The position numbers and the translations under genes were made by a program. Shown here in pieces: positions 45,611 to 54,300 of a stretch of DNA of 64,000 nucleotides (position 1 is the stretch's first letter; every line of letters starts with the position of its first letter). Source of the DNA: Ruminococcus sp. (GTDB lineage Bacteria; Bacillota; Clostridia; Oscillospirales; Acutalibacteraceae); NCBI GenBank assembly GCA_017403985.1, contig JAFRDE010000001.1, forward strand, positions 124,001 to 188,000, read 5' to 3'. The notes beneath the pieces are model-generated. The model was not told where the DNA came from, made no database searches, and was given only the letters and a program-made list of their open reading frames with translations.

Positions 45611-46825
45611 ATGGCTAAAATACAGATGAAGACCCCGCTCGTCGAGATGGACGGCGACGAAATGACCAGAGTGATCTGGCAAATGCTCAAGGATAAGCTC
45701 ATTCTTCCCTTTGTCGATCTCAAGAGCGAGTACTATGATCTCGGTCTTGAGAAACGCAACGCAACCGACGATCAGATCACGATCGATTCCGCCGAAGCGA
45801 CCAAGAAGTACGGCGTAGCGGTCAAGTGCGCGACCATCACCCCCAACGCGGCGCGTATGGACGAATACAACCTCAAGGAGATGTGGAAAAGTCCCAACGG
45901 CACCATCCGCGCCATCCTCGACGGCACCGTATTCCGTCAGCCGATCCTTGTCAAAGGCATCACTCCCTACATCCCCACGTGGACAAAGCCGATCTGCATC
46001 GCGCGTCACGCTTACGGCGACGTATACAAGAACAGCGAAATGATCGTGAATAAAGGCTCCAAGGCTGAGCTGTGCGTCACCGACGCAAACGGCGAAGAAA
46101 GCCGTCAGCTGATCTTCGATTTTGAAAAGAGCGACGGTATCATCCAGGGCATGCACAACCTCGACAGCTCCATCAGCTCCTTTGCGAGAGCCTGCTTCAA
46201 CTACGCGCTCGATCAGAAGCTCGATCTGTGGTTCGCCACCAAGGACACCATCAGCAAAAAGTACGACCACACCTTCAAGGATATTTTCGCGGAAATATTC
46301 GAGAACGAATATAAAGCGAAATTTGAGGCTGCCGGCATCACTTACTTCTACACCCTGATCGACGACGCTGTCGCGCGCGTGATCCGCTCTAACGGCGGCT
46401 ATATCTGGGCTTGCAAGAACTACGACGGCGACGTAATGAGCGATATGATCGCCACCGCCTTCGGTTCCTTAGCGATGATGACATCGGTACTCGTTTCGCC
46501 CACCGGCGTTTACGAGTATGAGGCGGCGCACGGCACCGTACAGCGCCATTACTACAAGCACCTCAAGGGTGAAGAGACCTCTACAAACTCTGTCGCCACC
46601 ATCTTTGCATGGTCGGGCGCATTGAGAAAGCGCGGCGAGCTCGACGACATTCCCGAGCTGGTCGACTTTGCCGACAAGCTCGAAAAAGCCACCATTGACG
46701 TCATCGAGAGCGGTATTATGACCGGCGACCTTTACCTGCTGAGCACCCTCGAGAACAAGCAAAAGGTCAGCACCGAAGCGTTCCTTGACGCTGTCCACGA
46801 TAAACTTGCAGAAATTGTTGCGTAA
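45611..46825 (+). CDS. icd: NADP-dependent isocitrate dehydrogenase
   Basis: The 404-residue product is of the eukaryote-like dimeric IDH type: [11 protein letters not shown] at the start, the substrate site [19 protein letters not shown], and catalytic Tyr/Lys regions ([21 protein letters not shown]). The nucleotide site is [17 protein letters not shown]. It oxidises isocitrate to 2-oxoglutarate, giving NADPH and a glutamate precursor. It lies between aconitase and rex. Confidence 0.93.
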   Translation: MAKIQMKTPLVEMDGDEMTRVIWQMLKDKLILPFVDLKSEYYDLGLEKRNATDDQITIDSAEATKKYGVAVKCATITPNAARMDEYNLKEMWKSPNGTIRAILDGTVFRQPILVKGITPYIPTWTKPICIARHAYGDVYKNSEMIVNKGSKAELCVTDANGEESRQLIFDFEKSDGIIQGMHNLDSSISSFARACFNYALDQKLDLWFATKDTISKKYDHTFKDIFAEIFENEYKAKFEAAGITYFYTLIDDAVARVIRSNGGYIWACKNYDGDVMSDMIATAFGSLAMMTSVLVSPTGVYEYEAAHGTVQRHYYKHLKGEETSTNSVATIFAWSGALRKRGELDDIPELVDFADKLEKATIDVIESGIMTGDLYLLSTLENKQKVSTEAFLDAVHDKLAEIVA

Positions 46826-46838
46826 GGAGTCATCCAAC

Positions 46839-47471
46839 ATGCCAAAAGAAGGCGTTTCTATACAGGTCATCCGACGTCTGCCGCGATACTATCGCTATCT
46901 CACCGAGCTGGAGTCACAGGGTATCAAGAAGATCTCATCCACCAAGCTGGCGGATGTCATGAGTTCTACCGCGTCACAGATCCGACAGGATCTCAACTGC
47001 TTCGGCGGCTTCGGTCAGCAGGGCTACGGCTATTCTGTCGCGAGCCTGCGCGAAGAGATCGGAAAAATCCTCGGTCTCAACGAGATCCACAACATGATCC
47101 TGATCGGCGCGGGCAACCTCGGCAGAGCGATCGCGACGCATCTGAACTTCGAGCAGCTCGGCTTTAAGCTGACTGCGATCTTTGAAAAGGATGAAAAGCT
47201 GATCGGCACCATGCTGCGCGGGATCAAGGTCGAACCGGATGAGGCGATCGAGGAATATGTCAAAAAGAACAACGTATCTACCGCAATACTGGCGATGCCG
47301 AAGGATGCTGTTGAAAAGATGATCGACAAGCTCTACGACTGCGGCATCCGCAGTTACTGGAACTTCAGCCACTATGATATCGGCAAGAAATATAACGATG
47401 TCATCGTAGAGAACGTTCACCTCAGCGACAGCCTAATGACGCTGTGCTACAGGATCACAGAAAAAAGTTAA
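46839..47471 (+). CDS. rex: Redox-sensing transcriptional repressor Rex
   Basis: About 210 residues. An N-terminal winged helix (RRLPRYYRYLTELESQGIKKIS...SSTASQIRQDLNCFGGFG) precedes a Rossmann NAD(H) domain with IGAGNLGRAIATH. Rex leaves DNA when the NADH/NAD+ ratio rises and so controls fermentative genes. The ATG at 46839 follows TAAGGAGT, 13 bases after the icd stop. Confidence 0.94.
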   Translation: MPKEGVSIQVIRRLPRYYRYLTELESQGIKKISSTKLADVMSSTASQIRQDLNCFGGFGQQGYGYSVASLREEIGKILGLNEIHNMILIGAGNLGRAIATHLNFEQLGFKLTAIFEKDEKLIGTMLRGIKVEPDEAIEEYVKKNNVSTAILAMPKDAVEKMIDKLYDCGIRSYWNFSHYDIGKKYNDVIVENVHLSDSLMTLCYRITEKS

Positions 47472-47489
47472 AAAACTGTCATTACAAAA

Positions 47490-47523
47490 GGCGGCGCAAA
47501 ACTTGATCGAGCTTTGCGCCGCC
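47490..47523 (+). terminator. Terminator of acn-icd-rex
   Basis: GGCGGCGCAAA / TTTGCGCCGCC, an 11-base perfect stem followed by TGAACTTTTATA. Confidence 0.85.
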
Positions 47524-47556
47524 TGAACTTTTATATAGATAAGAGATGATGCGTTA

Positions 47557-48162
47557 TCACGCTTTTCTGACCGTATGCGCCCAATTAAGGAAGCTGTCTT
47601 CATAGAGAGAATAAAGATAATCCATCGTATAGAACTGTACGAAATAATACTCGTCATCACTTTCAAACGCGGTCGAAAAATAAGTAAATGTCGAGCCTTC
47701 GTTGCTGGCGGTATAATCAAAATATCGCAGTCCGTTGTCCTCTTTTATCTCGCTCGCTTCACCCTTGGCATTATCATGCTGGACATTCAGATAATCATTA
47801 AGAGAGGAAACATAAGTTCCTTCAAATAAACTCTTTTCTTCACCGAATGCGCCAAAGACAAGATTATCGTCGCTGTTAACATACAAACATTGAATAGTAG
47901 AACCTTCGGGGATCAAATTATTGCTCTCCGCAAAACCGACCGGCAATGTGATGACCATATCGCCGAACGTGATATCCTGATTCGCCGGAGCTTCTGTCTG
48001 GATGGGCGTATCCACGACCGATGACGAATGATCGGTATTAGGGATACTGCTGTTATTATTGTTTTTGTTGTTATTGTTCGGATTCCTGTTGAAAAACATT
48101 CCGCAGGACGCAAGTGAAAAAGCCAAAATACAAACCAACAGTATTGCTAAAACTCTCTTCAT
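47557..48162 (-). CDS. Lipoprotein of unknown function
   Basis: The 201-residue product has a lipoprotein signal peptide with lipobox LASC, an Asn-rich spacer (NPNNNNKNNNNSS) and a soluble domain of about 140 residues (DITFGDMVITLPVGFAE...), probably mixed alpha/beta. It has its own promoter. No family named. Confidence 0.7.
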   Translation of the reverse strand: MKRVLAILLVCILAFSLASCGMFFNRNPNNNNKNNNNSSIPNTDHSSSVVDTPIQTEAPANQDITFGDMVITLPVGFAESNNLIPEGSTIQCLYVNSDDNLVFGAFGEEKSLFEGTYVSSLNDYLNVQHDNAKGEASEIKEDNGLRYFDYTASNEGSTFTYFSTAFESDDEYYFVQFYTMDYLYSLYEDSFLNWAHTVRKA

Positions 48163-48236
48163 GATACTACACTCCTTGATGATTGATAGATTTGATCGAC
48201 TGTTGTCAAGTTAGGGTGACAGTGATCTTGTTAATC

Positions 48237-48265
48237 ATTCTACCATAAAGAACTTATTTTAGCAA
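48237..48265 (-). promoter_or_regulatory. Promoter of the lipoprotein gene
   Basis: On the minus strand TTGCTA (48260-48265), 17-base spacer, TAGAAT (48237-48242), 75 bases before the start. Confidence 0.6.
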
Positions 48266-48301
48266 TCCAAATATCGAACGGTATATTTATGTAATTTGTA
48301 T

Positions 48302-48338
48302 AGATAAAGCGCTTGCCGCCACGACAAACGCTTTTATC
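48302..48338 (-). terminator. Hairpin at the end of the ABC exporter gene
   Basis: GATAAAGCG...CGCTTTTATC with an inner TTG/CAA pair. It overlaps the stop codon of the exporter gene and ends the pqqD-like operon. Confidence 0.6.
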
Positions 48339-50010
48339 TGCATATGATTTTTTTGTTTTCTATCGTCACCGTCTTATCACAAAACCGCTCGGCGGCTTTT
48401 TTATGCGAGATAAGAATACATGTTTTATTCTTAAGCTCCCGTAAGTTTTCTAACAACGAGAGCTCGGTCGCCTCATCCAGCGCCGAAGTCGCCTCGTCCA
48501 GCAGGATGACAGGCGCTCCGGAAAGGATCGCACGGGCGATCGCGACGCGTTGTACCTGACCCTCGCTCAGTCCTCCCCCATGCTCCGCGATGACGGTATT
48601 CAGCCCCTCGGGAAGCTCTTTGATAAATTCCTCAGCGCAGGCGATATGCGCCGCGTGCATAATGTCTTCATCCGTCGCGTCGGGCGCGACAAATGCAATA
48701 TTCTCACGCAGGGTACCGGACAGCAGGAAATTACCCTGCGGCACATAGGAAAAGAGCTTTCTGATACTCTTATCAACAATATATTTATGCTCATGAGTAC
48801 GGATATAGATCTCGCCCGACTTCGGCTGATAGACGCTCAACAGCAGCTTCATCAGCGTGCTTTTGCCGATACCGGAGATACCCTCGATAGCGACGAACTC
48901 GCCCTTTTTGATCATCAGAGATGTGGAATCAAGGACGATATCGCGGTCGAAAGCAAAGCTGATATCGTCAAAGCAGATCGCTTCCATGTCTTCATACAGC
49001 TTTTGCGGATCGATATCGCTGTTAAGCTCCGGTTCATCGGGAAGATTCTCGATCTCCATCAGCCTTTCGGCAGATGCAAGCGCGGTAAAATAGGTCGGAA
49101 AGATATTCGTCATGCCCTGTATCGGCGTACGGATCTGCCCTACCAGCGAGGTGATCTGCATCAACACGCCGTAAGAGATCGCGCCGTAATACAGCATATA
49201 GGCGCCCCAGCAGAGTCCCCATACAAAGGCAAAGGCAAAGACCGCTGACATTCCCGTGCCGGTGATGATGGAAAAGATATTTCTCTTTCGCTGGGAACGG
49301 TAGCTTTCCTCCTGCAGAGAATACGCGGATTTCTGCATCTTTTCCTGCGCGTCAAAGGTCTTGATCATCAAGAGGGAGCCTAAACCCTCCTGCATAAAGG
49401 AACGAACCTTTCCTTCCTTTTCCTGTACATCCTTATGCAGACGCTTGGTGACAGGCTTGAACAGGGACGCTATGACGAAGATCAGCGCCCCGCCCACGAC
49501 GAACACCAGCGCGAACAACACGTTGATCCGCACAAGGATATAGAAGATACCGACGATCTTTACGATAAAGAATACCAGATTCGGTACGATGGAGACGATC
49601 GCCGAGGTCACGACGTTGACGTCGTTGGTCAGACGGTTCATCAGTTCACCGGAATGATAGGCGGAGATATCGGCGTATTCCTTCATCATCATCGAGCGGA
49701 ACAGCGAAGACTTCATGCTCATATCGAGCTTTGCGCCGACCTTGAAGCAAAGATCGCGCGCCAAAATAAGGGTGACGATCTGTATCACGGTAACGCCCAG
49801 ATACAGCAGACCGTAGCGGATGACGTCATCCAGCGGACCGCCCTGCACACCCTTGACGGCGGCGTCTACCAGATCGCGCGCGAATACCGTGTTATATACG
49901 CCGATAAACGCGTTCAGTCCGTAGATGACCGCCAAAAATATAATATTGATAAACTGAGGCCTTGAGCTGCGTACGATCCAGCTCAAGGCGCTTTTTTGTT
50001 TTGCGGACAC
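48334..50010 (-). CDS. ABC exporter (fused permease and ATPase)
   Basis: The 558-residue half-transporter has an N-terminal six-helix exporter domain (about 15-310) and an ATPase with Walker A EGISGIGKSTL, signature LSEGQVQRVAIARA, Walker B VILLDEATSALDE and ISHKKAAE. There is no N-terminal C39 peptidase. The start is GTG at 50010, five bases after GGAGG; a TTG four codons earlier would place the ribosome site inside the gene. Third gene of the PqqD-like operon, it is the likely exporter for a peptide or modified product of the locus. Confidence 0.88.
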   Translation of the reverse strand: MSAKQKSALSWIVRSSRPQFINIIFLAVIYGLNAFIGVYNTVFARDLVDAAVKGVQGGPLDDVIRYGLLYLGVTVIQIVTLILARDLCFKVGAKLDMSMKSSLFRSMMMKEYADISAYHSGELMNRLTNDVNVVTSAIVSIVPNLVFFIVKIVGIFYILVRINVLFALVFVVGGALIFVIASLFKPVTKRLHKDVQEKEGKVRSFMQEGLGSLLMIKTFDAQEKMQKSAYSLQEESYRSQRKRNIFSIITGTGMSAVFAFAFVWGLCWGAYMLYYGAISYGVLMQITSLVGQIRTPIQGMTNIFPTYFTALASAERLMEIENLPDEPELNSDIDPQKLYEDMEAICFDDISFAFDRDIVLDSTSLMIKKGEFVAIEGISGIGKSTLMKLLLSVYQPKSGEIYIRTHEHKYIVDKSIRKLFSYVPQGNFLLSGTLRENIAFVAPDATDEDIMHAAHIACAEEFIKELPEGLNTVIAEHGGGLSEGQVQRVAIARAILSGAPVILLDEATSALDEATELSLLENLRELKNKTCILISHKKAAERFCDKTVTIENKKIICR

Positions 50011-50032
50011 ATTATCCTCCAACCGAAGTTAA

Positions 50033-50704
50033 TCAAACTCTCTCCAAAATGAAACGAAAATCATCAACGCTGCCCACACCGAAGAACTTCACGCGATGCA
50101 TAACGCGCTCTAAGATAAACAGCGTATGTTTGGTTCTCTCCTGACGGACGTTCTGCGACACCGCACGCATGAACAGCGGTACGAAATCCTTCGCTTCGAT
50201 CGCCCTGAGCGAATCAAAGCGCTGTCTGTCGACAAAGACGATCGACTTCAGCCTGAGCTTCTTCCCGGTAACAGACATATTGCCGTAGTCGCCGAAGGGC
50301 GTATCAAAAACATAGTAGTCGTCGTCCTGCATGCGGATGCCGGGATAATTGTACTCAAACGCGTACTTGCGCGGTATACGCTGCACCAGATCGACCGTCA
50401 TATCGTTCGGCGCGGCGAACAGCGTGCATTCGCCGTCGTTTTCAACGCCGACCGCACGGATCGGGAAGCCGTTGAAATCAAAAATCGCCCACGAATACAG
50501 CGTCGCCATATAAAGGGCTTCCACCGCGTCGGCGGTCATCCCCTCATATTCCTCCATCATTTCAAGCAGGCGGTCGTCGCTCATTTCGAGCGTGATATTC
50601 GGATCCGCCTTGTAGGTCACCTCATAGCGCTTGATACTCTCGGCGAGCGTCGGTGATTTTGTTTTAATGTCGACATTCAGGTCGGAAATTCGATATAAAG
50701 CCAT
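50033..50704 (-). CDS. HPr-kinase-like protein with degenerate P-loop
   Basis: The 223-residue product follows the pattern of HprK-like kinases found beside PqqD in RiPP loci: a strand-loop where GPSGSGKST is expected (here FAAPNDMTVDL, residues 96-106), a DDD box (127-129), a DTPFGD segment (134-139) and a hydrophobic strand LKSIVFVD, then a helical tail. The P-loop lysine is gone, so it is probably not an active ATP-dependent kinase. It lies 38 bases after pqqD and 22 bases before the exporter start. The fold call rests on pattern and context. Confidence 0.5.
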   Translation of the reverse strand: MALYRISDLNVDIKTKSPTLAESIKRYEVTYKADPNITLEMSDDRLLEMMEEYEGMTADAVEALYMATLYSWAIFDFNGFPIRAVGVENDGECTLFAAPNDMTVDLVQRIPRKYAFEYNYPGIRMQDDDYYVFDTPFGDYGNMSVTGKKLRLKSIVFVDRQRFDSLRAIEAKDFVPLFMRAVSQNVRQERTKHTLFILERVMHRVKFFGVGSVDDFRFILERV

Positions 50705-50742
50705 GATGTTACTCCGTAAAATGGTTAAGATTATTGATCAAC

Positions 50743-51006
50743 TTATTCGAGTAAATCAGCCTCTCTGAGCTTAGCGATGAATCGATCGATATCGGCGGCT
50801 GCCGTCGCTTCATCGACGTCATATTCCTCGAGCATTTTCGCGATAAGCTCTTCCCTGTCGGCGCCCTTTTCCAGCAGCTTCCACAGGAAGGCGCCGCTCT
50901 CGGATAATTTGATGATACCGGAAAAATCTGCCGCGCGCGTACGCACGGGAACGACCATGTAGGAACCGGCGATTTTCTTCAATATAAAGTTATCTTTCAC
51001 TTTCAT
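50743..51006 (-). CDS. PqqD-family peptide-recognition protein
   Basis: The 87-residue product has the PqqD fold pattern: MKVKDNFILKKIAGSYMVVP (strands), LSESGAFLWKLLEKGADREE, then a helical half ending DIDRFIAKLREADLL. PqqD-like domains (RRE) bind leader peptides for RiPP enzymes. No radical SAM or other maturase is in the operon, which continues with an HprK-like protein and an ABC exporter. GGTGAT lies before the ATG at 51006. The peptide gene at 51172-51324, immediately upstream, is the obvious candidate ligand. Confidence 0.85.
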   Translation of the reverse strand: MKVKDNFILKKIAGSYMVVPVRTRAADFSGIIKLSESGAFLWKLLEKGADREELIAKMLEEYDVDEATAAADIDRFIAKLREADLLE

Positions 51007-51085
51007 ATAATCACCATAAAAATTATAGCTTATCATGGCGATTTTTGCAAGTGGGAAATCATGATTTCAAAAGAGATTCAACAGA

Positions 51086-51114
51086 AAACGGCAGTCTGTG
51101 CATGGCTGCCGTTT
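51086..51114 (-). terminator. Terminator after the first 50-aa peptide gene
   Basis: AAACGGCAG / CTGCCGTTT, followed on the minus strand by TTCTG, between the peptide gene and the PqqD-family gene. Confidence 0.75.
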
Positions 51115-51171
51115 CCTATCCGTAAAACTCAATCACGGATGATGTGTATTCACTTATCTGTGTAACAGACT

Positions 51172-51324
51172 TTAGAGTTCCTCCATCGAATCGGGATTAT
51201 TAGGATCAAATTCTCCGCCGCTGACAGGGATATCGCTTTCGATCGGACTGGTCAGGATCACGTCCCTGAAGGTATATTCCACGATCTCTATCTCAGGGGA
51301 TACATATAAATTTTTCATTTTCAT
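51172..51324 (-). CDS. Small DVIxTS-motif peptide, copy 1 (50 aa)
   Basis: Begins MKMKNLYVSPEIEIVEYTF, has the core RDVILTSPIESD (20-31), a Gly-Gly (36-37) and an acidic Asn/Pro-rich end FDPNNPDSMEEL. It has no signal peptide and no cysteine. AAGGAGG is four bases before the first ATG; a second ATG is two codons later. It begins 18 bases after the stop of the giant secreted protein gene and is followed by a hairpin. It is 47/50 identical to the peptide at 61439-61591. It may be a precursor peptide or a small adaptor; function unknown. Confidence 0.75.
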   Translation of the reverse strand: MKMKNLYVSPEIEIVEYTFRDVILTSPIESDIPVSGGEFDPNNPDSMEEL

Positions 51325-51342
51325 CAATCCTCCTTCGTTAGA

Positions 51343-54300
51343 TTAAACCGGGAAATATTGACCCGGGGTGAATGTGCCGGTCTTGATCTCGCTGTAGGTG
51401 AATTCTCCGCTGACCTTAGTATAGGCGATAACCTTGTAGCTGCAGCCTGAGAACTGAGCGTAATCGCAGCTCATCCAAAGATCGGTACGGTTCAGTTTTG
51501 ACAGCGACGCCGCCCTGACACGGTAAGCATAGGTCGTATTCGTACCGCAGCCGTAGTTGGTATTGCCCAGCTTAGCTGAAGTCAAATCACGCGTTGACAT
51601 CGTATCGACCAGACTCTGAACTTTACTGTTAGCCAACGAGGAAAAAGCAGACTGATTGGCGCTTGTGGCAGATTTGTTCTGGAACAGGATCACCACGCCG
51701 CATTCGTTTGTCTTGGGATCGAACTCACTGCCGGTATCCGCCTTATTGCGGAAGTTGACCAGCGTATCGTTATAGATCTTACCGTTGGAGGCATCCGTCA
51801 GCTCCTGCGTGACGACGTTCTTGTCGATACCCGCCTGCCAGCCGGTACCGCGAAGGGTCGCGACCTGATCGGCAGGAGCAAAGAACGGCTTGATGGACAT
51901 ATTCTGCGTGATGCTGTAGCCGAAGTTCGCCTGTGTAGACAGGATCGTCGGTGTAGCGGAATTATCATTGTAAGCGATCCATCCGACGAATACGTCGCTG
52001 CTTTGACCGGAAGGCTTGTTGGCGACATAGCCGACGCCGAGATCGATCTTGGAGCTCCAGATCTTGTTGCTGATCGTTTGTGTATTCTCAAGAACGCCGC
52101 TGTCGCTATAGCTGTAAACCGTCAGCGTATACTTCGCGTCTGTGGACGAGCCTTCGATCGTGATCTCATACGGATTGGAATTATCCATATGATCAGTGTC
52201 GATTGTAAAGCTGACATTATGATTGAACACATGGATCTTGTTCAGATTCGACAGTTCACCCTCGATTTCCGTAAGACGCGTGGTCCTATCCAGAATACCG
52301 CCTGCAGACATTTCCGCAGCCGTCGCACCGGTAGCTGCCTTGACGGAATAGGTCACGATACCGTTTCTGCCGGGATAGGTAAAGTAATAGGTCGCCTGCG
52401 CGGAGAACATCGCGAAGTAACGGCTGTCGGTAGCGAAGCTCGGATTATAAATCAGACTGTCGCTGACCTTGGTGTACTCATCCTTGGTTTCATCATAGCT
52501 GTACCAGCCCTTGAATTCGCTGCTGTTCGCGGTCGCCGCGGTCAGAGTAACCTTTCCCTTGGTCGCGTCGGAAAGCTTCAGACTCGCCCAGTCAAGACCG
52601 TTGATCGTGCTCTTGGTCGCACTGGTAAGATCATTGGGATAGCTGATCGCGGAGGTACCGTAGCTCGCGCGGCTCTGCGGGTTCTCGGGAACGATCGCGT
52701 TGCCGTTTTCATCCATCATGCCGACGCCGGCGTATACGGTGACCTTCTCGTTGGTGGAGTTCGCATACCACTGACCGGAGAAGCGCGTCGCCGAGCCGCG
52801 GGTATTCGGCGCTTCGTAAGAGATCTTGATGGATTTCTCGCTCAGGGTACTGACGTCGCTGACAAGACCGCTGTTCATCAGCAGATCGGCGACATAAGGC
52901 TTGTCGCTGCCGGCGGCTTTCGCATAGAGCGCGTCGGACAGGGTGTGCAGCAGGAAGACGCCGTTCGCGTCATAGATGTACCACTCGACCGAATACTGAC
53001 CGTTGTAGGAGGAGTTCGGCGCGTAGGGTTTACCGTTGGGCGTGGTATCGGACTTATAGTCGACGTCGCCGACGCAGATGACATAGTAGCCTGCCGGAGC
53101 GGAGCCGACGGATTCGCCGAACATATTCAGACGGTTCTTGCCGTCCTTATCGGTCAGGTACTCAAAGGTGTAGGTGTCAAAAAGGGTCTGGTGCTCATCG
53201 AGTCCCTCGTCATAGTAATCGTATGCCTTACCGGGTACGCACTCGGTGTTATTGGTATTATGGACGTCGAGCTGCCACACACTCTTGTTCTTTGCGGAGT
53301 CGGAGTTATAATATTCGCCGCGGTAGCCGTCGTTGTTCTGTTTCAGTGAGAAGGAGAGCAGATTCTCGGAACCGCGTTCCATCAGGGTGATCGGCTCGGC
53401 ATAGTCGTAGGTCTGCGCCCAGTCGGGATAATTGAAGCGCTTACCGAACTTACCGAGGAAAGAATGCTCTACGTTATAGTTATTGAACAGAACGCCGCTA
53501 AGCTCCGCGCCTTCTTTCTGGTAGATAACGCCGGAGAAGGACTTACCGCTCGGGAGCATCAGCTGACCGGGCCATCCGCCGTTATTGTCGCGCGCTGTGC
53601 CGGTACCGCCGAAGACATACATGGCGACGAGGTCGCCCCATACGTTGCTGTCGACGTCCGCTGCATTGACGAACACCTCATACTTGCTGTAGCCGGCAGA
53701 AGAAGCGGCGCTTTCTGTCATCTCGTAGACAGGACAGATGAAGGTTTTGCTGCTGACGTTGGAGATCGAGCCGGAATAAACATTGCCCGCCTTTGTCGCC
53801 TTTGCGGTAGTCGCTTCGCCGGTATCCATGTTGTAGACGACGAAGCCGGATACCAGCGCTTTGGCTGCGTCCGTACCGTTGATGGTGACCTGGAAGTCGA
53901 CCGTTTCTAAGGTGCCGGTAAACTTCTTATAGCTGTATCTGTCCTCCCATTTTGTTCCGTCGGTCAGATGACTGTTACCGGTGCCGTCCTGACCGGGGGT
54001 GGTGATGCTCTGGGTCGGCTCGCTGAGAGTAAGACCCAACTTCGACGCTAAACCGTCGATACGACCGTTGGAGAGGTAGATCTCGTGATAGCTACTGTTA
54101 TAGACCGGAATGATGTAGACCTCGTTGGTAGAGGGCTTGTAGTAGATACGCACCTTGTTGGAGTCGGTATTCGACCCGTCGGTCAGGTGGAATTCACACT
54201 GACCGTTGCTGTTCAGCGTATGAGCAGTATCGATTGTGATATTGCCGTAATCGCCGTTATAGCTGATCGTCTTCGCGGCGTTGTACCATACCGCCTGATT

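Noticed and set aside
48334-51324. Classical lasso peptide or radical-SAM RiPP cluster
   Set aside because: There is no B2 protease, asparagine-synthetase-like cyclase, radical SAM enzyme or cysteine-rich core in the window; only PqqD-like, HprK-like and exporter genes support a RiPP-like reading.
52003-53349. 448-codon plus-strand frame inside the giant protein gene, with others at 54085 and 56098
   Set aside because: Typical antisense shadows with Val/Gly/Arg-rich products; the minus-strand frame is one continuous signal-peptide protein of over 2,600 codons.
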